Translations under genes and position numbers: made by a program
Notes under the pieces: model-generated
What the model saw: the letters and a program-made list of their open reading frames with translations, nothing else
What the model was told of the DNA's origin: nothing
The model's database searches: none
In this document: piece after piece, positions 33,431-44,578 of the stretch
Position numbering within the stretch: position 1 is the stretch's first letter
Layout of the letters: every line of letters begins with the position of its first letter
DNA from: Durusdinium trenchii
Lineage: Eukaryota > Sar > Dinophyceae > Suessiales > Symbiodiniaceae
NCBI GenBank assembly: GCA_963970005.1
Contig: CAXAMN010001225.1
Location: 459,595 to 523,594, forward strand
Direction: 5' to 3'
DNA length: 64,000 nt

Positions 33431-33904
33431 AGGTTACATACAGATACGCATCCTCTTTTAAACACGACCCCAAGCAACAAAAAAATCAATCAGAGCAGCC
33501 AATTCAGATCAGGCTACAGTCTTCTCCGGGGTACTCTCATTTGGCTCTGCTTGCTTCCTCTTCGCTGGCGTCTTCGCCACACTTGCCATTGGCACCACAG
33601 GCTGGGTCACTCTTTGTTCAACCCAAATGGCTGAACACAGCGGCTCAATCACCTATAAGGCCAATTGACCCACCAGAGTGTTCCACTCAACAATACCTTT
33701 GCACCATATGAACACCTTCAAGCACCGATGCAACAAAGGTTGTTGAATCTATGAAACAAAGAACCGCATGGGCACAGCGCATTCAACATCTGTTCACAAC
33801 ACAAATATAACAAGAATAAACATCCATAGATAAGTCAATCCCCAAGGGCACACCACTTTGATACGACTTTCCTCCAGTTGATACGACTTAAAGCGAGGCC
33901 CCAG

Positions 33905-34335
33905 TAGGAAACTCTTGTGGGACACTCTTGTGGGACACTGTTGTAGGACACTCTTCTGGGATACTCTTGTGGGACACTCTTGTGGGACACACTCTTGTGG
34001 GACACTCTTGTGGGACACTGTTGCGGGACACTCTTGTGGGACACTCATTTGGGACACTCTTGCGGGACACTGTTGTGGGACACTCTTGTGGGACACTCTT
34101 AAGGGACACTCTTGTGAGACACTCTTGCGGGACACTGTTGCGGGACACTCTTGTGGGACACTCATTGTGGGACACTCTAGTAGGAAACTCTTGTGGGACA
34201 CTCTTGTAGGACACTCTTGTGGGATACTCTTGTGGGACACTCTAGTAGGAAACTCTTGTGGGATACTCTTGTAGGACACTCTTGTGGGCCACTCTTGTAG
34301 GACACTCTTGTGGGACACTCCTGTAGGGCACACTC
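33905..34335 (+). repeat. 13-bp minisatellite, right block
   Basis: Starts with the complete unit TAGGAAACTCTTG directly after the transposon and continues for about 33 units in the same orientation as 27398-27642. Variant units include TTGGGACACTCATT-type and AAGGGACACTCTT-type changes. All open frames across it are artefacts. Confidence 0.95.
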
Positions 34336-34555
34336 TTCGTACGAGACTTCCTCCAAAAGTCACGCTGCGAGGCTGCAAGACGAGCGTTTCGTACGAGACT
34401 TCCTCCAAAAGTCACGCGTCAAGTCTCAAAAACGAGCGTTTCGTACGAGACTTGCTCCAAAATTCACACGTCAAGTCTCCAAAACGAGCGTTTCGTACGA
34501 GACTTCCTCCAAAAGTCACATGTCAAGTCCCCAAAACGAGCGTTTCGTACGAGTC
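34335..34555 (+). repeat. 52-bp tandem satellite, about 4.2 units
   Basis: Units start TTTCGTACGAGACTTCCTCC at 34387, 34439, 34491 and 34543, exactly 52 bp apart, with a first diverged unit from 34335. Each ends in AAAACGAGCG. It begins where the 13-bp array stops. Confidence 0.9.
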
Positions 34556-34760
34556 CTCACAACTCACAACCTCCCGATTCCCTTGCGCCTGCCACGAATC
34601 TTTCCGCGTCCACACGTCTAACGCGCACAAAGTACTGCGCCTGCCACGAAATGTCACCTCCGTCACACATCACAACCTCACGATTCCCTGCGCCTGCCAC
34701 GAAAATCCCACTTCCACACCTCAAAGCCCGCACAAAGTCCTGCGCCTGCCACGAAAAGTA
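34556..34760 (+). repeat. Degenerate TGCGCCTGCCACGAA repeat
   Basis: The 15-mer TGCGCCTGCCACGAA recurs about every 50-54 bp (34586, 34636, 34687, 34741) with alternating flanks (CTCACGATTCCC versus CGCACAAAGT), giving a higher-order unit of about 105 bp. Positions 34761-35165 have no further repeat or supportable gene. Confidence 0.7.
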
Positions 34761-35165
34761 ACAATGTCATCTCATGTGAGCTTCAACAAAATTTGCACCA
34801 CACCACACGTTTGGAATGATTTCGACCCGTTCTGAGCACACTCCCATCCACCCAAATCGGCATTTCAGCTGAGACTTGTCACGAAAACAGAGCCTCGACG
34901 CCACATCCTGAAACGCAAATCCCGATGGCACGGCCACATCCAACACCCCAAAAACACGACTCTCCACACGCTAATCCCAATGGAACTGCGTAGCAAACTG
35001 TGGATCTCACAAAATGCTGCCCCTGTGCAGCGAAATGCATCACGCTTCTTGCGCGACATGTCCTTTTCACGCAAATCACAATGGAATAGCGGCGCAAACT
35101 GACACGTGACACATCCGTGCCTGGTCACTTGCAAAAGCTTCCCCCAATGGCAGCGCCTTAGCGCT

Positions 35166-35258
35166 CTACTGCGAACGGTTGCGGACGGTTGCGAACGGTT
35201 GCGGACGGTTGCGAACGGTTGCGAACGGTTGCGGACGGTTGCGGACGGTTGCGAACAT
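35166..35258 (+). repeat. 10-bp tandem repeat GAACGGTTGC/GGACGGTTGC
   Basis: Nine consecutive decamers. Related decamers occur at 48440-48462 (same strand) and in inverse orientation at 49210-49425. Positions 35259-36162 show no supportable gene; a TA run lies at 35735-35745. Confidence 0.9.
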
Positions 35259-36162
35259 AGAAGCAACGGGTCGCGAACAAACCTCTACCCCCAAACCCCC
35301 AAGAGTTAAACGAGAACCCTTCGCTATGCATTCGGGAAAAAACAAACACGAACAACGCTCGCAGGCAGGCAACGCAAAGCACTAGGAGCCGTTGAACTCG
35401 AACTTCTCCTAAGATCACAAGCCGAAAGGTTATTTCATGCAATGGCCTCTTTGTGCCATTGCTTGTGTTGTGCTAACCCGTTTAATCCAGCACTATGTTG
35501 GGGAACTACTTGACAAGGTTACTTGGAACCCCAACATGAACCCAACATCAAACCCAAACTGATGTAAATTCCCCAAACTTGCTTTGAATTACTTGGCACC
35601 TGTTCCTTGGAGCCCCCACTGGGCCCCATGTTGAGCCCAACTCATGTCCAAAGTGGTTTGGACAAAGGCCCGAAACTCTTGGCACTCACTTGCTATTTAC
35701 ATCTATTTACTTTTGACTATATTACCATATTACTATATATATATAATTGTTCCCTCGTGTGAGAGTGGGTGGTTGTGATGACCACTAGTCAGTTCGTGCA
35801 GCGGGCTCAAAAAAGAAGGAAAAAAGAGAGAGACGGGAGAGGGCCATGTCAAAGCGCTGTTCCAGCGCTGTCTTTGGCAGTTGCAGCAGTTCTTCCGCTG
35901 CCGCACTTTGGCCAAAATCTTCCATTGAGTGTCACCACTTTCAGCCAGCGATTCAATATTGAGTATGAGTATCAGTATCATTTTTCGGGGTGGGCGTTGA
36001 ACAAACACAACTGATCACACAGCAGTTGAGTTCAAGTGGCGTAGGCAAGACATATCGGAATGAAGCGGGCCAGGAATGGCAAGGCTCTGTTCTTTGTTGT
36101 TGACTGTTTAGTTTGTCAGTTTGTTTGCAGTTAGTTAGTTTGTTGGTTGGTTTATTTGTCAG

Positions 36163-36307
36163 CCTTGAGGAGAATGACATAGCAAGCCAATTGGACTCCG
36201 ACAATTCGGACAATGAGTTTGCCTCAAGTGCCTGCAGCGAATCGGGGTCCAGCACTGACCGCCTTCATGACGCTCAGCAGGGCTTAGTGTGTTTTTTTGA
36301 ATGCAAG
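36163..36307 (+). CDS. Acidic Ser-rich exon (plus-strand gene cluster)
   Basis: Bounded by a good acceptor (TTTATTTGTCAG) and donor (CAAG/GTAATC). It reads LEENDIASQLDSDNSDNEFA and a Ser/Glu-rich continuation, with no stop across 145 nt. No domain is seen; acidic low complexity is common at protein starts. It is the first exon of the plus-strand series that leads to the methyltransferase motifs, but direct connection is inferred from order only. Confidence 0.45.
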
Positions 36308-36368
36308 GTAATCTTCAATCTGCAAGTGCGCAGTCAGAGTCACATTCAAACCATTCAATGTTTTTCAG

Positions 36369-36547
36369 ACGTCTTCAGGAAGGGCACTGGCACACCTCTT
36401 CTTGCAATCCCGAATTGAGGACCTCCTTGCTCGAAAAAAGCCTGTCACCTTGACAGCAAACTACACCTTGTTTCCACGACAGTGGTTTCCCTTGCAACTT
36501 GGCAAGGGGAAGCCGCCAAGAAATCTCTTCGCTTCACTGCTAATTTG
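36369..36547 (+). CDS. Unassigned exon
   Basis: Acceptor TGTTTTTCAG, donor TTTG/GTTAGG. The open frame reads ALAHLFLQSRIEDLLARKKP and then FPRQWFPLQLGKGKPPRNLF. No ATG is present, so this must be internal. No family is recognised. It lies 61 nt after the acidic exon. Confidence 0.45.
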
Positions 36548-36856
36548 GTTAGGTTAGTTTGGTTTGTCCTGAGTGCTGGGTGCCCAGGACTGAATCCAGG
36601 ATCTTTTCTCTAGCGTTTGATTGACCCCCAGCAGCACTACTAAGTCGATTGTTGCACATAGTCATAGAGCCTGGAGCGGTTTAAATCTTTTGACCCCCCC
36701 TCTACAGTACTCTGCTAGCTACTTGTGCTGACAAATTAAGTATGGGAAAAGTGGACATTAGACTGGACTGTATCATATGAAGTGACAACTACATATAGAC
36801 GACTTGTTTTGATTTTGTGTTTGTCCATGTCAAGTCAATTGTTCCAGTTGTGCCAG

Positions 36857-37015
36857 CGGATCAGACTCCCGCTTAAGGTACATGGAGAAAGCTGGGGTGC
36901 AAAAAGCGCATTTTGTTGCACCCTCGAAGCGTGGCAGCATTCACCCCTACAACCAACATGATGTTCAAAGCATTAAAAAAGAAGCTGTGACTCAAGCACG
37001 CACGATTCGTGATGG
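36857..37015 (+). CDS. Unassigned exon
   Basis: Acceptor TTGTGCCAG and possible donor GATGG/GTTGCC. Reads SDSRLRYMEKAGVQKAHFVA then SKRGSIHPYNQHDVQSIKKE, a basic, well-mixed composition typical of folded protein. No family is assigned. Its place just upstream of the possible motif I exon suggests the N-terminal region of the methyltransferase gene. Confidence 0.45.
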
Positions 37016-37140
37016 GTTGCCTTGCTGCTATCAGAATTAGTAGCTCAGGTTGGGTTTGCAGTTTGGAGTCTGGAATGTGTGAAATGGTGAAAGTCAAGCA
37101 GTGTCATTGTGTGACTAACAGGACGTGTTGTGTTGGCCAG

Positions 37141-37276
37141 GATTTCAGTTTGGGGAGCGTGCGAAGGATCAGGCATTTTGGGCTACTTGATGATACTTGG
37201 CAGGGCAAGTCAGCAGTTGAGCAGTTGTGGTGGAAATCGGGATTCGGAGGAATAGAGCACTTGATATGGGACAATT
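37141..37276 (+). CDS. Possible C5-methyltransferase motif I exon
   Basis: Acceptor GTTGGCCAG; the frame reads DFSLGSVRRIRHFGLLDDTW and ends EQLWWKSGFGGIEHLIWDN. The SGFGGIEHLI segment resembles the AdoMet-binding motif I of C5 DNA methyltransferases (F-x-G-x-G-G), with one Gly spacing differing. A donor at TT/GTTGAG just before the TGA (37279-37281) is plausible. The assignment rests mainly on its position upstream of a clear motif IV. Confidence 0.4.
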
Positions 37277-37686
37277 GTTGAGTTAAGAGTTAAGAGTCGA
37301 GTCCAGAGACCAAACCAAACCAAAGTCATTGAGTGATGGGAGCCCTCACATGACAGCAACGCAGTCACATTGTCCAGTCAATTGAGGAAATACGTCGAAG
37401 AGAACACGGGGATGCAAGTTCACATCACGCACTCGTCGGAGAGCAATGCCAAGTGCAGAGAATGGTGTCTTCATCATTTTGATTGCTGCGTGGCCAAATT
37501 AGACGTCCTGTGAGGTTCTGGTGCACTTCTGATAGTCTGGTGTTCTTGGCTGTGTGTGTGTGCGCACAGCTGTGTGCATATGGTCCCTCTTCCCTGTTGC
37601 CATGTGAACATGCCCAGACAAGCAAGCAAACAGCAAACTGGAACATTTGAGTCATTTGAGTCATTAGTTCTTTTTGGTTGGCCCAG

Positions 37687-37793
37687 GGAATCACTTCTAT
37701 GACAACGTCCAGGACGAGACCTATTGCTGCACATGCAAGGCCAAGCACAGTCTGAGCGTTGAGGACACTTGCTTGGGCTTTGGTTCAGAGTGT
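37687..37793 (+). CDS. Cys/His-rich exon of the methyltransferase series
   Basis: Acceptor TTGGCCCAG, donor near GAGTGT/GTACCT. Reads NHFYDNVQDETYCCTCKAKH and SLSVEDTCLGFGSEC. The C-x-C-x4-H...C...C arrangement could bind zinc. It sits between the possible motif I and the clear motif IV exons, where C5 methyltransferases carry motifs II-III. Confidence 0.45.
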
Positions 37794-38165
37794 GTACCTA
37801 TCCAACAAACACCGAACATTAACAATAGTAGTGGAGTGGCGCTGATCTATGACATATGTCAGGACTGCACTTGATCACTACTACAGACTGGACTACTATT
37901 TGTTTTCTTTTTTGACTTGCAACCGGTTTTGTAATTGCTACAAATGTGGATTTATATGCGGGCCCAATCACTGTGACTATGACTATAGCTAGGCTCGGAT
38001 ATAACTATGACTATGACTCGTGACTGAATACCGATACCGATATCGGATCACCGTCGCAACTCCACTATGTATGGATTTGTTCTTCCCCAAGTTCCCAGTT
38101 CTTCTAGGTTCCAATGGTAGCTTTTTGTCATGGTATGCGGCATGTCTCAAAGCCATGACTCTCAG

Positions 38166-38307
38166 GAGAATGCCAATGCGGACATATGTCTCATGGGCAT
38201 TCCTTGCCCAATCTTCTCAGTGTTGAACGGAAGGACCAAGCAGCCGGGTTATAACCCCTTCAACGAGTGGCTGTTCAGCACACACCGGGCCCAGGGAGAC
38301 AGGGACT
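38166..38307 (+). CDS. C5 DNA methyltransferase exon with catalytic motif IV
   Basis: Acceptor GACTCTCAG, donor GGACT/GTAAGG. The frame reads ADICLMGIPCPIFSVLNGRT then PGYNPFNEWLFSTHRA. The G-x-P-C-x2-F-S-x2-N signature is motif IV of cytosine-C5 DNA methyltransferases, with the nucleophilic Cys encoded at 38205-38207. The enzyme transfers a methyl group from AdoMet to C5 of cytosine in DNA. The residues after it (N-x6-N-E-W-L-F) fit the usual helix following motif IV. Confidence 0.7.
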
Positions 38308-38820
38308 GTAAGGGCTTGAGACTTTGGGAGTCGGAGTTTGGGCTTGGGGCATTACAACTCGATTCATTCGTGTTTGTTCTTGGTCGCTGAACTCGTGTTT
38401 CTGATTGGTTTAACTGTGCATGCTGCTGTCCTGTGTCCTTGTTCAAGTTCAATGACTCTAGACTCTGGTCTAATGACTGTAATGTAGGAAAAACATGAAA
38501 GAACAAAGAAGTGAGCAATAAGAAGCAATGACAGACGCTGTAGAATTGTAAGAACCCTACAATATTAGTACTAAGTCTTAGGACTCAGACCAAGACCGAG
38601 ACCAAGAAAAATAAATAAGAATAGTATAAGATTCCACATTTAAGATTGAAGATATTCTATATATGTATATGATAATCATTCTATACTAAGACGGTGGAGC
38701 ATCAGGCCGGTGACTGTGACACAGGCCAATTGACCTCGGGTTCAACCATGGCACCGACAAACATCTTCAGGAGGATTGACAAACACCAACGCAAGAGCTG
38801 TCAGCTACTGACTATCTGAG
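38308..38820 (+). other. Intron of the methyltransferase series
   Basis: Between the motif IV exon and the motif VI-like exon. Contains short ATATGTATATG sequence near 38660 and no other signal that I can support. Confidence 0.4.
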
Positions 38821-38992
38821 GCCAGGCGGGGAAACGGTGAAGGCCTGCCTCCGCAAGGTGAGGCAGTTGAACCCAAGGGCGGTGATAATAGAGGAGGCCA
38901 CTTGGCACATTCCCGTGCACACTTTGTCCACATGTGTCGTGCTTGCTGCCTACTATCCCCCGATAAATTTGGAAGTGGAGACTGAGACTTCT
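38821..38992 (+). CDS. C5 DNA methyltransferase exon, motif VI-like
   Basis: Acceptor ACTATCTGAG. The frame reads GETVKACLRKVRQLNPRAVI then IEEATWHIPVHTLSTC. In C5 methyltransferases the strand after a KP/NP turn carries E-N-V (motif VI), whose Glu contacts the target cytosine. Here the Glu is kept but Asn-Val is replaced by Glu-Ala. The 3' boundary is uncertain, before a TGA near 38997. The order (after motif IV, before motif VIII) fits the family. Confidence 0.55.
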
Positions 38993-39838
38993 TGAGCACT
39001 TTTTGGCACAGCATCAAACAGGACAGCGAGAAGAAAACAAACCAAGAAAAAAATAATACAAAGAGAGTGAGGACGAGTTTTAATTTTCACACACTCCTGA
39101 GCAGCTGGGCAGCTCAGGTTTGCGGCCTGCTGAAGAAGTACAGCCCACCAATTGGAGGAAAGTATGAGGCGCGAAAGCAAACAAAAGGTGGAGACTGGAG
39201 ACTTCCACAAACAGACCAGAGCTTAGTTTTCAGCTCAAGGTCATAGCGTATCATAGTTTTCAGAGCTTAGGGTGTATCAAGGGCGTACATCATTCCTCGG
39301 CCTCAGCCTTTAGTGGCTTTGTGACTTTGTGAATTATGAAGAGAGGTGAGAGGTGACCATGAGCTACCCGAACATAGGCTGAGTCACTGTGCATACAGGG
39401 ATCACTTGTCACTCGTTTCTTACTGCTCCTGCCACTGCACCATGATAGATAATCGAGAATTGTAGCTGCCCACCATCTACTCAACCCATAGCCCACAGCC
39501 TACAAACCAAAGACTGGACCATAGGCTATAGACTCTAAACCTCCTGCTCCAAAAAAAAAGTATTGCTGTACGGGGTAGCTCCCAAAACTCCTATAACTCC
39601 GTCCATGGCAAGAAAACATGTATATGATTTGATGTATATATTATATATATGTACAAACTGTGGCACATTACTCACATGACTTAGTATTCAGATCTAGACT
39701 TAGATCCTGGATCCTAGATTAGATTCAACAGAAAATCGATTCTAGATACAACAACTTTCAAGATGGGAAGCGGCAGTGTAGCCATGAACGGACCAGATGC
39801 ACATGGTTTGAAGCTTGATGTGATGATGTGTCCTTAAA
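38993..39838. other. Intergenic/intronic sequence
   Basis: A possible short exon (CGLLKKYSPPIGGKYEARKQ, about 39115-39190) lies here but has weak borders. A TA tract is at 39635-39655. No TIR pair flanking the following gene could be found by eye. Confidence 0.3.
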
Positions 39839-41315
39839 ATGTTGTTTGATCCTGAATCATGTTCAGACTCTGGTCAAGAGCAGCAGCTGAGCAGCAATGC
39901 AAACTCTGCTGATGCCAGTTCAGCCAGTTCTTGCTCTTGCTCTGACTCTGACACTACTGATCGAAGTAGTGCGAATGTTGACGAGGAGGGCGAACAGGAC
40001 GGGCCAAACGAGCTTATTGCATTGAGGCAAAGGTTGAAGCGTCAAGCCCAAACAGCAAAGGCTCGAGCTGCATCCCTGGTGACAAGAACCCGAAAGCGAC
40101 TGGCAAAGAACGCCATCCTCAAACCTCCTGACCATAAGGCTGAGCAGTTTCGGCCATATGTCCAGCCAGATACAAACCTCAATGATGCTGGACAGTGGAC
40201 AAGAAAAGCTCGAAGTACACGGCTTCGGCTGCTTGTGTCTTACTTGCGAGCGTGGGCTTCCGTGTTGATCAACATTTTCTCATCGGTGGAGAAGTCGAAG
40301 GACCTCAAGGTTCACCATACAATCAACACCATCATCACAGACGACACGAACATGCGCCTGAGCACTGAAACGCCTGATGTTAAGGAGTGGAAGTCCAGCC
40401 GCATAGTGTCGGTGATGAATTGTGTCCAGGCTCTCATCATCAGTTTTGGGCCTTCAGGGCACGAGGCTCCGCGTGACTGCAAAATACTGCCGGTCCACAC
40501 ACCATTGGTGGCACTTCCAAGAGCAGATAGAGACAGCCTTTGCTCTGGACTGATCAGCCGGCTTTTCCTTTTCATGGGGCAAGTGTCAGAGAGATTCCAA
40601 GCCTTCAAGGTTGCCAAGGACATCGCTGCAAGGGTCCCAATTTCTGCAATTGCCCTTTGCTTTGATTCTTTGGTCACAAATTTAGCTGTGCTCAAGGTGA
40701 TTCGCGGAGCTTTGTTCGAGCAGTTGAAGAAGGACCGGGCCGATGCAGACACAGCCCACCACACAGTTCATCCGATTCATCCTGTTTGGACTGTGTGTTG
40801 CTTGATTCACCAATTGGCGCTATCAAGACGACACATTGTGCTGGGGTTCAGCTCCTACTGGTCATCTGTAGTGAGACTGGGGCATCTCTTCGAGGTGCAT
40901 GCCTTTCGGCAGCAGTTCAGAAGATCTCTGCTGTTTGTCGTCGTCAGCAATGCATTTCATTATATACCAGCTATGTCCTTGCCGCCAGAGAGCTGCACTT
41001 GGAGGGAGCAACGCAACAGGATTTGCGGTGTTCTTGCAAACAATGCAAGCAGGCACAACAAGAAACGCCTGGAGCTTCATATGACATTGATGAGGTGGGA
41101 CAATGGTTGTCCTGAACAACCAAGCATCGTTCACTGGTGCTGTGGTGATTGTTGTCCAGGTGCTGATCACCGCACAAAAGCCCGCTGGGCAATGCTCCAA
41201 TGTTGTCGTCTGTTTGCACTGCTTTTCTGCAGTGGCTATCCAGTGCCTCTCACCTACCGGTGGGTTCATTGCCACCGAGCCCTACAATACCTCCTAGATG
41301 CTTGCTTGCACATTT
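39839..41315 (+). CDS. hAT-like RNase-H-fold protein, first long exon
   Basis: ATG at 39839; about 490 residues. An acidic Ser-rich head (residues 1-60) is followed by a basic helix region, then a core that may be RNase-H-like: TDDTNMRLS (about 175), ALCFDSLVTNLAVLK (about 280), and HPVWTVCCLIHQLALSR (about 320), where C-x2-H after an Asp-bearing strand recalls hAT transposases. A Cys-rich block (HWCCGDCCPGADH) and SGYPVPLTYRWVHCHRALQY end the exon. The catalytic assignment is tentative and the whole may be a dinoflagellate-specific repeat family. Same strand as, and located between, methyltransferase exons. Confidence 0.6.
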
Positions 41316-41817
41316 GACAAATTTAGATGCTGCAATGCTGGACCTGATTTGTTGATTTTTGCAAACTTCCATATAACTTAGCAGCGCCTGAGTACTTAGT
41401 ACTTAGACTTACACTTAACTTCTCGTATCCATACTTTCACCAGTCACCAGTTGTTTTGCTGCTGCCAAGCTCTAGGATCTTGCAGGCATGAGTCTTACTC
41501 TCTCAGCTTGAGTGTCAGGTAATGGTTTCTAGCTGCCAATTGCCAATTTCCATTTTATCGTGTCATAATGCCTCTCGGAAAGTGTAGTCAGCCGGATGAT
41601 TGATTGAATTGTTCTTTTCTTGTGTGTGGTGATATCAATATCCAATCATTGCCACTCATTAATCATGAATCATTAATACTAATACATTAATCATTATTTT
41701 GTCTTGTTATGTACCGCCTGTACCGTCTCTACCGTTGTTCTTGTCACAAGCCATTCTCTACGCTGGTAACCTGAGGAGGGGTGCAGCCTGCATCAACTAC
41801 TACCCCGTGTGTTGCAG

Positions 41818-42164
41818 CATCTTTCCAGCGGTGCGAAGCCCAAGCCTAACACTTCAGAACAATCAAGTGACGAGATCGATTGTTTGCTGAAGGAGTTAGA
41901 CCTTCCAAATGATTATGCAGACGGGCCTGGCAACGATGACGAAGCCTGGCATGCAAAGCTGATGGAGCTCGTCAACAGCCAACAGGAAATTACGCCAGCA
42001 CAGGTGAACGCCAAGCGGAAGCAGTTGACATTTGCTGCGTTTAGAGATCCACAGATAGCAGCAAAGACAACAGCAGTCGAAGCGCTCATTGCACCCAACG
42101 TGCACAAAATGCACAAGTTGTTCCAACGCAGCGCTGCTGTGGCATCGATCCAGCGGTTGCCGAG
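41818..42164 (+). CDS. Second exon of the hAT-like gene
   Basis: Acceptor TGTGTTGCAG, donor CCGAG/GTCAGC. Reads HLSSGAKPKPNTSEQSSDEI, an acidic linker, then AKRKQLTFAAFRDPQIAAKT and APNVHKMHKLFQRSAAVASI. The polar helical composition has no recognised domain. Positions 41316-41817 form the preceding intron, with ATTAAT-type repeats near 41660-41695. Confidence 0.55.
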
Positions 42165-42978
42165 GTCAGCCGAAACTGAACGTGCGCAGCATGTGGATTT
42201 GTTGCCTGGTCTTGTTTGAGCAGCTGTTTGAGGTTGACTGAACCTTTTGTTTTGTTAGTGGGTGCATGTATTTTGAGGGGGGCCCTCACACTGAGACAGA
42301 AACGGCCTGCATCCTGTGTATCTATAGGTAGGTAGGCAGTCACTAGACTAGGGTCCACACTAGGCTATCTGGAATCTGGCTGGCTCTTCTAAAACTTACT
42401 GCGATGCAAATTTGCAACTCTGACTCTGACATCTACTATTGCCACAGTCGACAGAATAGGAATTCAATTCAGAACTGCAAGTCTGAAAGTACGCCCGCCC
42501 TGATAAAGTGGCTGCAGCAGCAGTCAAAACTACACTGACCATAGCCGAGAGCCGAGCCTAAGGTCTCAAGACTATGTCATAGTCATACTGTCATACTCTA
42601 CGCTATCATACTAATCCTGCTGCTCTAATATATAGATATTTATATAATGTATCATATCATACACTATGCAATACCATGAATATGTATTCCTATACGCAAA
42701 CTGCTGCGGTCCCTGTGTCCCACGGCTAAGCAAAGGAATATGTATTCATATAAACATATTATTATATATAGTATCCGTGATGACTGTAGACATTATAGAG
42801 GAGAACAGAAATTTCAATATGTAACATGTATATATAATATATGTTCTTTATTTATCATATGAATACACCGGCCCTGAACCCTAAACACTGGAGACTGACT
42901 GACCCATAGCACAAACTATAGATTCTCGATTCTTTGGACTCTGGGTTTAAAGGTCCTAATTCTGATTATTTTGCTAAG
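42165..42978. other. Intron of the hAT-like gene
   Basis: Contains TA-rich segments (42628-42665, 42738-42775, 42828-42862) and no supportable exon. Confidence 0.4.
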
Positions 42979-43753
42979 ATCACGTTCCATTTTCCTGGAC
43001 TTTGTCCTCGGCAAATTTGGACACGATTTGATTGATGACTACCTGAAGACCTTGAACGACTTCAAGAAGCTCACCATTCCCAGTGTGGCTCAAGTGTTTT
43101 TCACGTTGGGGCTGCAGGCAATGGCAGAGAATTTTCGAAGATTTGTGCATCCAACTCAGGCATTTCCATATATGGTGTTCCGCCTGCTGGATACTGACCA
43201 TGATGGCTTTGTTGCAATGTGCAAGCAATTCAAGGCCAAACAACAGAGCTGCCATTGTTGTGTGGACATCGATTTCACCTCTTGCCTGCTGGAATTTATT
43301 GATGTCACCACCCCGGATAGAGCCCGCTACAGCGAGAAAGCAGTGAAGGATTTCTTATTCGACCTTTCAGTTCACGCACCCATCTCATCAGACCTTGTCG
43401 AATGCCTCCATGGGTTTTCGCAGCATGTGGTTCATCGTTGGCGGGGCGTCAGGCCGTCGGACCCAACTGCCCAAGAGAGAACCCTATGGACCCTCATCAC
43501 GAAAGCCTTCGGGAGGTTCAAGAAGTGGATGTGGGACAGGTTTGGCGACCGACACTCTGGTCATCGTCTCTTCCGCTTTGGGACAACATCTAGCAATCAG
43601 TACAGCAAGAAAACGAGTCTGCCACAAACATTGGTTGGCCCAGTTGATGACAATGTTGATGCCCCTGTGATTGACCTTCTGAAAGAGGATCAGGGCCAGA
43701 AGTCAAATTCACGAAGGGTGCGACCATGTCAATTCAAAAAATGGACCGACTGA
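42979..43753 (+). CDS. Third exon of the hAT-like gene
   Basis: Acceptor TTTTGCTAAG. About 255 residues: GKFGHDLIDDYLKTLNDFKK, then PYMVFRLLDTDHDGFVAMCK, KQQSCHCCVDIDFTSCLLEF, and SSDLVECLHGFSQHVVHRWR followed by GVRPSDPTAQERTLW. The S-S-D-x-V-E-x2-H-G motif near residue 150 could carry the third acidic residue of a transposase-type core, an inference from position. The end reads basic (RRVRPCQFKKWTD); the true donor may lie slightly before the stop. Confidence 0.55.
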
Positions 43754-44578
43754 TAGCCTTTGGGCAGGAGTCCTCACTCCAAGGGCCCAGAAAGCTTTGT
43801 GGACCCTCGACTTCACACTGGTTAGTTAATGAATCAGAGCCGCCCAAAGCTCCCAAGTCCCCACTCCCCAATCTGTTTGTTCTTCCATTTGATTTGCATG
43901 GTTGGTGCGATGCACGATACAGATGAGACATGTCAGTGCAGGACCATACGACCATACAGCATACATACATACAGACATACAGTACAGTAATAGTACTACA
44001 TACATTACATACATTCATACAAACTACTGTTCTCTTGGACGCTGACTTGTAGCTTGTAGTCGAGTCTGACTAGTTTAGTCTAGTGCCAGTGCAGTGTAGT
44101 CTATAGTGTAAAGTTTCACGATTCAAAAAGTCCACTCACAAACAACTCTCACAGGTCACATGTTGAGACTTCTGTGTCTTCTGAGTGAGTGAATTTGTAC
44201 AAAGTAACATGTAATAAGTGATGGTGACATGAATACTCAGTACTTGCAGACTCATAGACCGAGAACCATAGTCAATATCATAGTCATAGTACTAGTACTG
44301 TACAGCGCAGCACAGTAGCATGCAGCATACCGGTCGCCGCCAGTGCAGCACATGTGTGCAACTATCATATCACTTGTTGCATCGCATCAAATGTAATGCA
44401 ATGCACCAGTAACATTGGTTGGACAAAGCCAGCCATTGCAGTGCTGTAGGCCCATATTGTCAGGGACCAGGGGTCTATTTTTTAGTTGCCAATCGCCAAT
44501 CGCCAATTGCTAATCGCCGATGGTGATGTCAGCTGAGGTTGGAACGTCTTCCAGAGGGAGAAGTTTGCAGGTCTTCAG
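43754..44578. other. Intron of the hAT-like gene
   Basis: Short ACATACATACA repeats at 43958-44020 and GCCAATCGCCAATCGCC-type repeats at 44486-44520. No supportable exon. Confidence 0.4.

Larger units (their letters stand above)
27643..33904 (-). mobile_element. 6.26-kb pogo/Tigger-like DNA transposon
   Basis: Both ends share an inverted repeat of about 50 bp: the left reads CAAGCGCAGGGTTTAAGTC, and the right, reverse-complemented, CTGGGGCCTCGCTTTAAGTC. Each end carries subterminal copies of AAGTCACATCA (left, 27657 and 27677, with two more at 27713 and 27733) or AAGTCGTATCA (right, 33889 and 33869), in both cases starting 14-15 bp from the terminus and 20 bp apart. TA flanks both sides (27641-27642, 33905-33906), as Tc1/mariner/pogo elements produce. 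The minus-strand genes inside encode a DDE_1-type transposase and Cys-rich/SAP-like modules. Removing the element with one TA rejoins the 13-bp minisatellite in exact phase. The two TIRs have diverged, so the copy is probably not recent. Confidence 0.85.

Noticed and set aside
27398-34335. CRISPR array
   Set aside because: Units are 13 bp with no unique spacers, no leader and no cas genes, and the genome is eukaryotic.
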